DNA from: Pelosinus baikalensis
GTDB taxonomy: Bacteria; Bacillota; Negativicutes; DSM-13327
Assembly: GCF_020819555.1 (NCBI RefSeq)
Contig: NZ_JAJHJB010000004.1
Location: 127,295 to 191,294, forward strand
Direction of reading: 5' to 3'
Length of the DNA: 64,000 bases
This document shows, one piece after another, positions 1 through 8,818 of the stretch. Below the pieces are notes generated by a model. The model worked only from the letters and a program-made list of their open reading frames with translations, searched no databases and was not told where the DNA came from. The position numbers were made by a program, and so were the translations under genes. The first letter of the stretch is position 1. Each line of letters starts with the position of its first letter.

Positions 1-845
1 AAGGCGCAACAGCGCTTCAAGATGCTTTGGGGGATGGGACCAATAATTCCTGGGCGAATACGAGTTTAAATTATTCGGCAGCTTCCATGGCAGTACGTTA
101 TTTACATATGAAAATAAAAGAAGATGGCTATAGCGGCGGCGTAAAAGATTTGTTAACGGATCTAAAGTCCAACCCAACGGAAAGCCTTGATCAAGCTTTG
201 AACAATGTCTCTCGTTATTCTAATGTGAAAGATTTTGTTAATGATTACGTTAAAAATGGGAACGGAGCTGCATTTATCCATAAGCTTGATGTAGCGGGTG
301 AATTTAGAGCTTCTCTAGCTGGAGGCGATACTGGAGCTATAGGAGGAGCTACTGTTGATGGTGGTCCTGTTCAGACGGCAGAATCGGTAATTCCTGATAT
401 CAATCATCCGACCGAGACACCGCTGGATAACTTCCGCGTTATCTGGCCAACTAGGGAAGATAAAATTCCATATCAGGACAATAAAGCTGCTATGATTGAA
501 AGTAGTATGGGAAATTACACACAGTTTAAAGTGGATAGCAAGGCTCTTGGTACGGATCAAGTAGATGTTGTTAATCATTCTGATGCAGCCAGCGGAATTT
601 TTGATGAGGCGATATCCTATGTTACCAATAAACAAGTGCAGCTTGGCGATATAAAAAATAAATTAAACAATCAAGAGAGTGAGACCGCTGAAAAGGTCAA
701 TTCTTTGGCGATAACAGATTCCCACATGGTCAAAAAAGAAATGGAACAAGTAAAAACCAGCCTGGGTGATGCAAATGCTAGAATTGTGTCGAAGATAGCA
801 AGACTACAGCCTGAGAGAGTATTGCAACTGCTGAAAAGTAGTTAG
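1..845 (+). CDS. Flagellinolysin-type flagellin, C-terminal part (5' end outside window)
   Basis: The frame is open to the window edge, so only the last ~281 residues are present. The final ~100 residues resemble a flagellin C-terminal D1/D0 region: an AISYVTNKQVQLGDIKNKL-like helix, then a MVKKEMEQVK segment and a QPERVLQLLKSS end, comparable to the usual QPQGVLQLLR. The upstream part (YSAASMAVRYLHMKIK, KDLLTDLKS, then DTGAIGG) resembles the end of the metallopeptidase domain inserted in flagellinolysins, which are flagellins that act as filament-borne proteases. The HEXXH site would lie upstream, outside the window, so catalysis cannot be judged. A ~60-residue stretch between the two parts is not recognised. 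A hairpin terminator follows 19 bp after the stop. Confidence 0.7.
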   Translation, partial: GATALQDALGDGTNNSWANTSLNYSAASMAVRYLHMKIKEDGYSGGVKDLLTDLKSNPTESLDQALNNVSRYSNVKDFVNDYVKNGNGAAFIHKLDVAGEFRASLAGGDTGAIGGATVDGGPVQTAESVIPDINHPTETPLDNFRVIWPTREDKIPYQDNKAAMIESSMGNYTQFKVDSKALGTDQVDVVNHSDAASGIFDEAISYVTNKQVQLGDIKNKLNNQESETAEKVNSLAITDSHMVKKEMEQVKTSLGDANARIVSKIARLQPERVLQLLKSS

Positions 846-863
846 GAAAGAGGGATAAATATT

Positions 864-894
864 AACTCCTGCAAGGAATGAACTTGCAGGAGTT
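864..894 (+). terminator. Hairpin terminator after flagellin gene
   Basis: A 12-bp perfect stem (AACTCCTGCAAG with CTTGCAGGAGTT) has a 7-nt loop and is followed by TTGTATG, a short T-rich tail. The same CCTGCAAG-type stem recurs at 25327, 44326 and 58040. Confidence 0.7.
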
Positions 895-1021
895 TGTATG
901 TAAAATGAGAAATAGAATAGAAACAGAGATTTTTTAGAAAAGACACGAGTGGCTCTAGATCAGTTGCAACAAAGGTAAGGATAGATAGAGTTATTCAAAA
1001 ATGTAAAAGTGAAGGTGAACC

Positions 1022-1366
1022 ATGAAAGTTGCTATATTAGTCAGAGAAGAAACCATGAAGCGTTGTACTGGTAAAGGCTGCCTTAATGCCTTCTTTCAAA
1101 GAAAGGATGCTTTTGCCGGATACGAGGGCGATATTGAGCTTATAACTTTTTCTCATGCTGACGGCGATATCGATCATAAGATTGAGACGATGATCAAAAA
1201 TGGCGTGGATGTGGTGCATTTGTCTACCTGCATGCGGGGGAAAGCCGTTAATTATGAGGCATTGGCAAAGCGTCTAAGCGAGCATTTTGATGTCGTAGGA
1301 TATACCCATGGATCAAAAGAAGGCAAGGGGCAAGAGACAATTATTATGAAGAGAGTTACTAAGTAA
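1022..1366 (+). CDS. CGGC-domain protein (putative metal-binding)
   Basis: This 114-residue protein starts at an ATG preceded by GAAGGTG. The N-terminal pattern (MKVAILVREETMKRCTGKGC) and the later HLSTCMRGK segment fit the small CGGC-domain family, whose conserved cysteines are thought to bind metal. Here the motif reads C-T-G-K-G-C, so it is a variant of the name-giving C-G-G-C. Two further features of the family are visible: the F-x-HADGDIDHK acidic/histidine segment and a GYTHG segment near the C-terminus. It appears monocistronic, lying between the flagellin terminator and a palindromic repeat. No substrate or partner is suggested by the neighbours. Confidence 0.65.
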   Translation: MKVAILVREETMKRCTGKGCLNAFFQRKDAFAGYEGDIELITFSHADGDIDHKIETMIKNGVDVVHLSTCMRGKAVNYEALAKRLSEHFDVVGYTHGSKEGKGQETIIMKRVTK

Positions 1367-1383
1367 AGAAAATATAAGATGTT

Positions 1384-1482
1384 TTGAACCACAAAGGCGC
1401 AATGCCGCTGCCCGCGGCACACAAAGGAGAACACAAAAAATATAATAAAACCCTTTGTGTCCTTTGCGTCTTTGTGGTTCAA
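1384..1482. repeat. ~99-bp imperfect palindromic repeat, copy A
   Basis: The ends are inverted copies of each other: TTGAACCACAAAGGCGCAA on the left and TTTGCGTCTTTGTGGTTCAA on the right. An inner CACAAAGGAGAACACAAA arm pairs with TTTGTGTCCTTTG. A near-identical copy lies at 18747-18845 and a diverged relative at 19742-19835. No gene is encoded. It is a dispersed, hairpin-forming intergenic repeat of MITE or REP type. Confidence 0.8.
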
Positions 1483-1669
1483 TTATTTGTTTTGAAAAAC
1501 GCGTCGGAATATTATAGATATTTTAGCCGACCTGTTCTTCGCGGTTCTAAAGGTTTTAAAAAAAAGGACGCGCAGCATTTTCTTAGAATGCAGGGAATTT
1601 TGACAATCTCACAGTTTTCTGATAGGATAAACCAATTGTATTGGAATCCTGTTTGTGTTGCATGGGGGG

Positions 1670-3001
1670 ATGGCTGTGAGTCAGTTATCGTTATTTAAAC
1701 TTGCCTGGCCGATATTTTTGGAATTATTTCTGATTACGTTGGTAGGGTTTGTAAATGTATTTATATTGAGTAAGTATGACAGTGTTGCTGCAGCAGCTGT
1801 GGAAGCTACGATTCAAATTCTATGGAATTTTCTTCTGGTATTTGCCATCATTTCCATGGGAACCTCGGTTTTAGTGGCGCAGAATGTAGGGGCCAAACGA
1901 CCGGAAGAAATTGATAAAGTAGCTGCTGTATCTCTGCTATTTAATGCGATTCTGGGCGGGATAGCCAGTTTGGTGCTAGTCATTGGCGGAAAAAAGATGT
2001 TGATGTTTATGGGAATTGCTGATAATTTATTATCCTACGCTCATACCTACTTGCTTCTGGCAGGTGGTTTTATTTTTTTTGATGCGATGCTGTCGTCGGC
2101 TGATGCCATACTGAAAGGCTTTGGGAAAACAAAGCAGTGTCTTGCGATTACCGCTTTTATGAATATTTTAAATTTGATCGGTTCCGTAGTACTGGGGCTT
2201 GGGGTGGCAGGAATTCCGGCGATGGGGGTTTATGGTGTTGGGATTGCGGCTGTTTGCAGTAAAGGAATTGCAGTGTGCTCTGCCTTGGTATATTTATTTA
2301 CTAAGCTGCTTAAGCTTGATATCCTGCGTCATTTACTTCAATTTCCTAAGACGCAATTGAAACAATTATTGAAGATTGGCTTTCCGGCTGCAATGGAAAA
2401 CATGTCTTATAACATGAGTCAGACAGTGCTCATGACCATCATTATTGTCCATTTGGGCGCCGATGCGTATATTACTCGCACCTATGCCTGGTCCATTATT
2501 AAAATGGCCTTCCTATTTTCCTTAGCTATTGGGCAAGCCAATATTATTATGATCGGGCAATTAGTGGGTGCCAGGAAATTTGAAGAAGCAGAGAAAGCTG
2601 GAATGCATAATTTTTTGATTGCCTTTGGTTCTGCCTGGATCATTGGCGGTATGTTGTTCTTATTTAGGTATCATCTCATCGGGATATTCACCACGGATGC
2701 AAAGATTATCGCTCTTGGTGCCCTGATCTTTGCAATTGATGCTCTTCTAGAGCCGGGACGAACGTTTAATATTGTCTTTATTTATGGTTTGCGGGGAGCT
2801 GGAGATGTCAATTTTCCTGTGATCGTTGCCATACTTTCCATGTGGTCTGTTACCATCGGGCTGGGTTACTACCTGGGAGTCATTTTAGGATTTGGTCTGC
2901 CGGCGATTTGGGCTCTGATGCTTGTCGATGAATGGCTGCGTGGAATGTGTATGTTATGGCGCTGGAAAAGCGGTGCATGGAAGGCCAAGATCATGGTATA
3001 A
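1670..3001 (+). CDS. MATE family efflux transporter
   Basis: A ~444-residue, strongly hydrophobic protein with about 12 predicted membrane segments. The SLFKLAWPIFLELFL start, the QNVGAKRPEE loop after the second segment and the matching GQLVGARKFEEAEK loop in the second half are the paired hallmarks of MATE cation/drug antiporters. Such pumps use sodium or proton gradients to export cationic compounds. The start is uncertain: ATG at 1670 abuts the GGGGGG ribosome site, while GTG at 1676 has better spacing (6 nt). The 3' end overlaps the convergent DUF4130 gene by 11 bp, so no terminator lies between them. It stands alone; no substrate is evident. Confidence 0.9.
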   Translation: MAVSQLSLFKLAWPIFLELFLITLVGFVNVFILSKYDSVAAAAVEATIQILWNFLLVFAIISMGTSVLVAQNVGAKRPEEIDKVAAVSLLFNAILGGIASLVLVIGGKKMLMFMGIADNLLSYAHTYLLLAGGFIFFDAMLSSADAILKGFGKTKQCLAITAFMNILNLIGSVVLGLGVAGIPAMGVYGVGIAAVCSKGIAVCSALVYLFTKLLKLDILRHLLQFPKTQLKQLLKIGFPAAMENMSYNMSQTVLMTIIIVHLGADAYITRTYAWSIIKMAFLFSLAIGQANIIMIGQLVGARKFEEAEKAGMHNFLIAFGSAWIIGGMLFLFRYHLIGIFTTDAKIIALGALIFAIDALLEPGRTFNIVFIYGLRGAGDVNFPVIVAILSMWSVTIGLGYYLGVILGFGLPAIWALMLVDEWLRGMCMLWRWKSGAWKAKIMV

Positions 3002-3794
3002 GGAACTTGGCGGTATCCTCCAGTTTCAACGGAGATTTCTTTCGTGGTCCGCCGAATTCTGTCATGTACTTCCAGTAACGCTTTGGCATATGGCTCATGC
3101 GGCATTTAGGGTTATGACGGCCTTGTATTTCGATGGTATCGTAGAAGAGCTGCCATAGTTCCCGGTAGGATTGTTCTTGTTCATCCGGTTCAGGTAGTTC
3201 AAGATCCTCAATGGGAATAATGGCTGACTGGTAAGGCTGATAAACCAGTGCCATGCCATGGGTTTTATCATAGATTAGAAAACGCTCTTCTGGATAACGT
3301 TCACTAAAATGCTGGGTCATCAGCGGCAGTACGTAATTCTTGGGCTCTATTTGGGCAACCAGAATATTGCTGAAGATGGAAAAGCGTACAAATCCTTTCA
3401 GCAGGTGACTTTCGTTATCCAAATGCTTTACTGCCTTAAAAAGGATGTTGACTACATCATTGGCCAACATACTCATTACGGATTGGCCATGGCGGTAGCC
3501 TAAACGCAGGAATAAAAGGATGTACAATTCTTTTTGTGTAAAGCAGGTTAAGAAGGCGCGGCGTATAAAGTTCAGAGCATCGAATCCCATTTTTTCTGGG
3601 ATGGAAGCCAGCACTCGGCTCGACTTTTGAACATCGGTCCGAATTTCTTTAACGGTAAAAAGCAACGTCTGAGAGGTATCCGGCAGAATGATTTCTGTCG
3701 GAATTTCTTTTTTATCATAGCTTTCAAATACGCAGCAGAGCAGCCCGTCAAAGCTTCCGTCATAACGATAAATCAGATTGGATTGGTCAAACAT
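2991..3794 (-). CDS. TIGR03915/DUF4130 putative DNA repair protein
   Basis: A 267-residue soluble protein beginning MFDQSNLIYRYDGSFDGLLC, the typical opening of the TIGR03915 family. Its C-terminal half carries FLIYDKTHGMALVYQP and a YWKYMTEF segment near the end, as in DUF4130 domains. Members are almost always encoded next to a radical-SAM protein of family TIGR03916. Here the two genes overlap by 22 bp, so they are co-translated. The pair is annotated by association as a DNA modification or repair system; the chemistry is not established. Its end overlaps the convergent MATE gene. Confidence 0.85.
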   Translation of the reverse strand: MFDQSNLIYRYDGSFDGLLCCVFESYDKKEIPTEIILPDTSQTLLFTVKEIRTDVQKSSRVLASIPEKMGFDALNFIRRAFLTCFTQKELYILLFLRLGYRHGQSVMSMLANDVVNILFKAVKHLDNESHLLKGFVRFSIFSNILVAQIEPKNYVLPLMTQHFSERYPEERFLIYDKTHGMALVYQPYQSAIIPIEDLELPEPDEQEQSYRELWQLFYDTIEIQGRHNPKCRMSHMPKRYWKYMTEFGGPRKKSPLKLEDTAKFLIP

Positions 3795-5116
3795 CTTTGA
3801 AGATCCTCCTGTGGGAATCCAGATGGTATCATGGGTGGTTGTTCAAAAAGGGAGAGCTGCTTGATCTGTGATTGAAGCGGGAAACTCTGGTGATACATAC
3901 CCAAGGTTTTCTCTGACATTAAAGACTGCAGTACTTTATCCTGAGTAATTTTTAAACCGCCTGTGACTTTACCGCCACAAGTAATAAAATACTGTGCTCG
4001 CTTTAGTACAACTCCCAGTTTCTTTAGATCATTGAATTGGAGGGTAGCTGAGCGGCGGGCAATAACAATTCGTTTGGCGCTATTTACTCCAATGCCCGGC
4101 ACCCGCAGCAAGTCACTGTAGGGTGCCCGGTTTACATTCATAGGAAAGAAATCCATATGATGGAGTGCCCAATTGCATTTGGGGTCTAAATAGGGATTGA
4201 AGCTTTGGTGATGCTGATCCAGGAGCTCATTTGCCGTGAAACCGTAAAATCGAAGCAGCCAATCCGCTTGATAAAGCCTATGCTCGCGCCAAAGAGGCGG
4301 AGTTGTATCTAAGGTGGGCAGCAGGGTGCTTTCGGCTACAGGCATATAGGCAGAAAAAAATACCCGCTTTAACTTATATTTTTTATAAAGACCTTCTGTT
4401 AAATTCAAGATCTGAAAATCAGTATCTGGCGTAGCACCGATAATCATTTGGGTACTCTGACCGGCAGGAACAAACTTTGGTGCATGGCGATATTTTATGA
4501 TATCCTTGGAATTTTCTTGGATGCGATTTTGAATGTATTTCATAGGCGCTAAAATAGAATGCTTTGACTTGTCCGGCGCCAGCATCTGCAGACTACTCTG
4601 GGAAGGCAGTTCAATATTTACACTCATGCGATCGGTTAGCATGCCCAACTGGGCAATGAGACCGCTGTCTGTTCCAGGGATGGCTTTTGCATGGATGTAC
4701 CCGAAAAATCGGTATTCCTCTCGCAGAATGCGCAGTGCCTCAATCATTTGCTCGGTGGTATAGTCAGGATTTTTCAGTACGCCAGAACTCAAGAAAAGCC
4801 CTTCAATATAATTGCGTCGATAAAAATTGATGGTCAGTTCTGCCAATTCCCGTGGTGTGAAAGACGCTCGAGGGGTGTCATTTGACTTCCGGTTTACACA
4901 GTATTTACAGTCATAGGCGCATACGTTGGTCATCAGTACCTTTAATAGTGAGATGCACCGACCGTCTCCTGAGAAGCTGTGGCAGATGCCGCTGGCCGCT
5001 GCACTGCCAATTCCTCCGGCAGCCGCCTTTTTATTCACTCCGCTGGAGGTGCAGGCCACATCATATTTGGCTGCGTCGGTCAAAATTTTCAGCTTGTCAA
5101 AAACATCCATGTGCAT
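3773..5116 (-). CDS. Putative DNA modification/repair radical SAM protein (TIGR03916)
   Basis: A ~447-residue protein with the radical-SAM cluster motif CxxxCxxC at Cys66, Cys70 and Cys73 (CAYDCKYC), followed by VNRKSNDTPRA. Extra cysteines precede it (22, 45, 54). A helix-hairpin-helix DNA-binding motif, LLRVPGIGVNSAKRI, lies at about 330-352, consistent with action on DNA. This order of domains matches TIGR03916. It is the upstream gene of a two-gene operon with the DUF4130 protein. Two close ATG starts (5116 and 5110) follow AAAGGAG; spacing favours the second slightly. It reads divergently from the hydrolase at 5267. Confidence 0.9.
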   Translation of the reverse strand: MHMDVFDKLKILTDAAKYDVACTSSGVNKKAAAGGIGSAAASGICHSFSGDGRCISLLKVLMTNVCAYDCKYCVNRKSNDTPRASFTPRELAELTINFYRRNYIEGLFLSSGVLKNPDYTTEQMIEALRILREEYRFFGYIHAKAIPGTDSGLIAQLGMLTDRMSVNIELPSQSSLQMLAPDKSKHSILAPMKYIQNRIQENSKDIIKYRHAPKFVPAGQSTQMIIGATPDTDFQILNLTEGLYKKYKLKRVFFSAYMPVAESTLLPTLDTTPPLWREHRLYQADWLLRFYGFTANELLDQHHQSFNPYLDPKCNWALHHMDFFPMNVNRAPYSDLLRVPGIGVNSAKRIVIARRSATLQFNDLKKLGVVLKRAQYFITCGGKVTGGLKITQDKVLQSLMSEKTLGMYHQSFPLQSQIKQLSLFEQPPMIPSGFPQEDLQRCLTNPI

Positions 5117-5266
5117 TAACTCCTTTAAGTATCTTCATTATATTGTAGAACATACGTTTGGTTTTTGCAAAGGAATTTTTAACCTTTTCAGATACGACCT
5201 ATTCTGCGCTTTTTTCTTACGAGTTGAATATAGTACCATGTAGAGACTTTTGATGGAGTGATTTGC

Positions 5267-6082
5267 ATGGGATATTTTATTGAAGTGGAGCCAAACGTAA
5301 ATCTTTATGTGGAAGATGTCAACCCGGGAAGCTGTAAGACCATTGTATTTATACATGGTTGGCCTGCCAATCATAGAATGTTTGAATATCAATTTGACCA
5401 GCTCCCGGCAATGGGCTATCGCTGTATCGGAATTGATCTTAGAGGGTTCGGCAATTCGGATAAGCCTTGGGGAGGCTATGACTACGATCAATCGGCAGAT
5501 GATATTCGATGTGTGGTTGAAGCCCTTGGTTTGGAGAACTTTGTACTTGGAGGACATTCTACAGGGGGAGGCATTGTGATTCGCTACATGGCCCGTCACA
5601 ATGGCTATGGGGTAGCAAAGCTTGCCCTTTTTGCAGCTGCAGCTCCAAGTTTGATTCAACGTCCGTATTTTCCTCATGGCTTAAGGAAAGAGGATGTAGA
5701 TAAAATCATTCAAGACACACTGAATGATCGTCCCAAAATGCTTAGGGGCTTTGGAGATATGTTTTTCTTTCAGTATGTATCTCAGCCTTTCTCAGACTGG
5801 TTCTTTCAATTAGGACTACAAGCGGCAGGCTGGTCTACCGCTGCGGTTGCAAACTCGTGGCTAGATGAAGAAAGGCTCTTTTCCGATCTTGAAGCCATAT
5901 GCGTTCCTACATTAATTCTTCATGGCATTCATGATAAAGTTTGCCTGTTTCCATTAGCTATTGCACAACATGAAGGAATTAGAAATTCTAAACTTGTACC
6001 CTTTAAATACAGCGGTCACGGATTGTTCTATGACCAGCGGGATAAGTTCAATAAGGAATTGGTGCAATTTGTGGAGGAATGA
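5267..6082 (+). CDS. Alpha/beta hydrolase
   Basis: A 271-residue protein with the complete alpha/beta-hydrolase triad: nucleophile elbow GHSTGG with Ser98, acid Asp223 in HGIHDKV, and His251 in SGHGLFYD. The oxyanion-region FIHGWP motif is at 28-33 and the DLRGFGNSDKP motif at 57-67. It resembles the non-heme chloroperoxidase/esterase branch, so an ester or similar substrate is likely; the exact one cannot be read. ATG at 5267 is chosen because GGAG sits 8 nt upstream; an earlier in-frame GTG has no ribosome site. No signal peptide, so it should be cytoplasmic. It is followed by a hairpin and a palindromic element. Confidence 0.85.
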   Translation: MGYFIEVEPNVNLYVEDVNPGSCKTIVFIHGWPANHRMFEYQFDQLPAMGYRCIGIDLRGFGNSDKPWGGYDYDQSADDIRCVVEALGLENFVLGGHSTGGGIVIRYMARHNGYGVAKLALFAAAAPSLIQRPYFPHGLRKEDVDKIIQDTLNDRPKMLRGFGDMFFFQYVSQPFSDWFFQLGLQAAGWSTAAVANSWLDEERLFSDLEAICVPTLILHGIHDKVCLFPLAIAQHEGIRNSKLVPFKYSGHGLFYDQRDKFNKELVQFVEE

Positions 6083-6119
6083 AATCTTTTAACATTTGAA
6101 TAGACAGCCGTGAATGTAT

Positions 6120-6154
6120 AATGCCCCTTGGTCAGTGATTGACCAAGGGGCATT
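6120..6154. repeat. 15-bp perfect hairpin beside palindromic element
   Basis: AATGCCCCTTGGTCA pairs perfectly with TGACCAAGGGGCATT around a 5-nt loop. There is no T-run on either strand, so it is not a canonical terminator. It directly abuts the 166-bp element at 6157 and may belong to the same unit or terminate the hydrolase transcript inefficiently. Confidence 0.6.
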
Positions 6155-6156
6155 GA

Positions 6157-6322
6157 CTAGTAGTCCACCAAGCCTAAATCCATGGTGTTCTTGTCGCAAT
6201 ATTTCCCGTCCAGCTTCGTTATCGTCACCTTGCATATGTCCGATATGCGCGGCTCCTCCGCCTTGCTGGACGAAAAATCTCGCACAATTCATCCCATAGC
6301 TTTGGTCTTGGCGGACTACTAG
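6157..6322. mobile_element. 166-bp palindromic MITE-like element
   Basis: The element has 16-bp terminal inverted repeats, CTAGTAGTCCACCAAG and CTTGGCGGACTACTAG (one mismatch). Inside, GTCCAGC pairs with GCTGGAC, with imperfect extension on both sides, and the centre holds a GCATAT/ATATGC hairpin. The whole unit can therefore fold as one long hairpin. No transposase is present; an open frame across it looks incidental. Its right end provides the stop codon of the FAH-family gene. It may be a non-autonomous mobile element or a structured RNA. No second copy was found in this window. Confidence 0.6.
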
Positions 6323-7233
6323 CCTACTGTGTTAATTAATGTTCCCAGACCAGTAATTGATAGTTCCAGTTTGTCTCCAGGCTTCAAAAATACAGGAGGT
6401 GTTGAATAGGCTCCGACCCCGGCGGGGGTGCCGGTAGAGATAATATCTCCGGGTTCAAGAGTGATACCAGAGGAAATCGTACTGATAAGTGTTGGAATGT
6501 CAAAAATTAGAGAATTCGTGTTAGCATGCTGTCTTAGCTCGCCGTTTACCTTTAATGTTACCGTTAGGTCATTGACCGAAGGAACAGAAGTCTTGTGAAC
6601 AAGGAAGGGACCCATTGGTGCTGTAGTATCAAGACTTTTGCCGCGAAACCACTGCTGGTGACGCTTTTGTAAATCCCGCGCCGTCACATCATTAAGAATG
6701 GTATAGCCAAATACATAGTCCATTGCCTCTTCTTTGCTAACATAGGAAGCCTTCTTCCCAATGATTACAGCCAGCTCTACCTCGTAATCCAAAGCACTTG
6801 TAACTTGGCTATGACTGTTAATGATATCGCCAGGACCAATTACCGTGGTGGGAGCCTTGGTAAAGATAACTGGATATTTAGGGATGGCCACACTCGGGTC
6901 GGCGCTTTTGTCACCCTCCATAGCGTGTTCGGCATAGTTTTTGCCAATGCAGAAAATATTTTTGGCAGGACGAGGAATTGGCGCCACAATCCGGATGTTG
7001 TCCGGTGACAGCAGAAATGGAAGATCGCTTTGTGCTTCCACTGATTTCACGATCGACTTGACTCGCTGTAAAGCTAATTCACCTTGTTGAATAAGAGAGA
7101 GTAGCGCAGCTGGTAATATGGTTTGACCATAAAAATGATGCTCGGCGGTCAGCAGAGGAATGATCTGTTTCTGATCTGCTGTGAAGAGGCCTATTTCTTC
7201 TTGACCGTTAGATTGATATGTTAAAAAATGCAT
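6319..7233 (-). CDS. Fumarylacetoacetate hydrolase family protein
   Basis: A 304-residue enzyme of the FAH superfamily, which cleaves or isomerises 2,4-dioxo acids (acylpyruvate hydrolases, hydroxyheptadienedioate isomerases, oxaloacetate decarboxylases). The divalent-metal ligands are visible as Glu151 and Glu153 in DYEVELAVIIG and Asp182 in NDVTARD. KNIFCIGKNYAEHA and GDIISTGTPAGVG are further family signatures. The start at 7233 follows GAGGAGGG; a longer reading lacks a ribosome site. The last codons run into the palindromic element, whose terminal CTAG gives the stop, so the natural C-terminus may be slightly shortened. Monocistronic; substrate unknown. Confidence 0.88.
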   Translation of the reverse strand: MHFLTYQSNGQEEIGLFTADQKQIIPLLTAEHHFYGQTILPAALLSLIQQGELALQRVKSIVKSVEAQSDLPFLLSPDNIRIVAPIPRPAKNIFCIGKNYAEHAMEGDKSADPSVAIPKYPVIFTKAPTTVIGPGDIINSHSQVTSALDYEVELAVIIGKKASYVSKEEAMDYVFGYTILNDVTARDLQKRHQQWFRGKSLDTTAPMGPFLVHKTSVPSVNDLTVTLKVNGELRQHANTNSLIFDIPTLISTISSGITLEPGDIISTGTPAGVGAYSTPPVFLKPGDKLELSITGLGTLINTVG

Positions 7234-7499
7234 GCAAGTATCCCTCCTCTTAAAAAATAGTATACAAAATTTAACATAATCCCATTTTACAGTTTTGTCA
7301 ATCACTATATGAGAAAAATCTAAAACGTTATTCTCATTATTAGGGAAATGTTTCATAGTAAAGCAGCTCTGGTAAAATAAAAGCTTTTGTATGCTCGGGG
7401 AATAGAGGCTTCACCTTTGTCCCTGACGAAGTTTATAGATAGTAAGTAGGAATAAGTAGAGTGGTTTTTTAGGGGAATTTATGGAGGGGGATTTTTAAT

Positions 7500-8510
7500 A
7501 TGAAAATTGCAATCATTTCACCAATTGCATGGAGGACGCCGCCTAGGCATTATGGTCCTTGGGAGAGAGTCGTTTCGTTATTGGCAGAGGGACTTGTGAA
7601 AGAGGGGATTGATGTAACACTCTATGCTACTGGCGATTCATTAACCAATGCGAAGCTTCGTAGTGTGTGCAAAGCGCCCTATGAAGAAGACAAAGAACTG
7701 GATGCTAAAGTTTGGGAATCTTTGCATATATCCGAAATCATGGAGCAGGCAGATGAATTTGACATCATACATAACAATTATGATTTTCTGCCTCTGACCT
7801 ATAGCAGTCTTATAAAAACACCTGTTATAACAACGATACATGGATTTTCCTCGCCTAAAATTTTGCCTGTGTATAGAAAATATAACAAAAAAACACACTA
7901 TGTTTCTATTAGTAATGCGGACCGGCATGAAGATCTTGATTATATAAGGACTGTGTACCATGGTATTGATATCGAAAAATTCACATTCAACAAAGAACAG
8001 GGCAATTATTTAGTTTATTTTGGAAGAATACATAGGGACAAGGGAACTTGGGAGGCAATACAAGTTGCTAAAAGAGCAAAAATGAAGCTGGTTATTGCTG
8101 GTATTATACAGGATAAGTCCTATTACGAAAATGATGTAGAGCCATATCTTAATGATGACGTATGCTATATTGGCTCCGTAGGTCCTGAAGAAAGAAATAG
8201 AGTACTGGGTAATGCATACGCATTGTTACATCCCATTCATTTTAATGAACCTTTTGGTCTTAGTATTGTGGAGTCAATGGCATGCGGAACACCTGTCCTT
8301 GCATTTAATAAAGGTTCGATGCCTGAAATTATTCAGGATGGCGTGAATGGGCTTATTGTGTCTGATGTGGAAGAAATGGCTGAGAAAATTAAAGATGTCA
8401 GAAATATTTCACGGGAAGTCTGCCGCAAAACGGTTGAATGCAAATTTACACAGGAGCAAATGGTAAAACAATATATTGAGGTTTACAAAGAAATATTAAA
8501 AAAATTATAG
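7500..8510 (+). CDS. Glycosyltransferase family 4 protein
   Basis: A 336-residue retaining GT-B glycosyltransferase. The N-terminal acceptor domain opens MKIAIISPIAWRTPPRHYG. The donor-binding half has YFGRIHRDKGTWEAI and the EPFGLSIVESMACGTPV signature at about 251-267, including the E-x7-E pair that contacts the nucleotide sugar. It has no membrane segment. It begins the mannose-linked cluster, with GH130 and ManC downstream, so GDP-mannose is a plausible donor (inference). ATG follows GGAGGGGG with 9-nt spacing. About 300 bp separate its end from GH130, so the two may have separate promoters. Confidence 0.85.
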   Translation: MKIAIISPIAWRTPPRHYGPWERVVSLLAEGLVKEGIDVTLYATGDSLTNAKLRSVCKAPYEEDKELDAKVWESLHISEIMEQADEFDIIHNNYDFLPLTYSSLIKTPVITTIHGFSSPKILPVYRKYNKKTHYVSISNADRHEDLDYIRTVYHGIDIEKFTFNKEQGNYLVYFGRIHRDKGTWEAIQVAKRAKMKLVIAGIIQDKSYYENDVEPYLNDDVCYIGSVGPEERNRVLGNAYALLHPIHFNEPFGLSIVESMACGTPVLAFNKGSMPEIIQDGVNGLIVSDVEEMAEKIKDVRNISREVCRKTVECKFTQEQMVKQYIEVYKEILKKL

Positions 8511-8743
8511 TTAATAAGGAATAAAAAGCTCTTGGGCATTACAAATAGAGGATTAATTTATGCATATGTCCTGCTATAAATCAGAATATTGTTAAAAAAT
8601 GTTCAATAGAAATGGATGATTGTTTATTCAGGAAAAACGGTTATTTGACGGAAATGATTATTTGTAGTATAATAAAACATAAATCGTTTGAACCTACTGT
8701 CTGACGATTAGTAACAATACCATATTGTGTTTTAACCGCCACG

Positions 8744-8798
8744 GGATATACAGACTGGGTGTGAGATATCACACTTGCCGGCAACGCGCCGAATATCC
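8744..8798 (+). promoter_or_regulatory. Possible structured 5' leader of GH130 gene
   Basis: GGATAT at 8744 can pair with ATATCC at 8793, enclosing a GTGTGA-GATA-TCACAC hairpin (8759-8774) and a GC-rich GCCGGCAACGCGCC segment. It ends 20 nt before the GH130 ATG and just before its GGGGGG ribosome site. It matches no riboswitch class I know. The rest of 8511-8743 holds no gene I can support. Confidence 0.35.
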
Positions 8799-8818
8799 AA
8801 ACGTAGGGGGGTTTTTTT

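Noticed and set aside
1384..1698. Open frame beginning in the palindromic repeat before the MATE gene
   Set aside because: It translates the repeat and then intergenic sequence, with no ribosome site and no resemblance to a protein.
6089..6292. Minus-strand frame across the 166-bp element
   Set aside because: The sequence is explained by nested inverted repeats, and no start signal is present.
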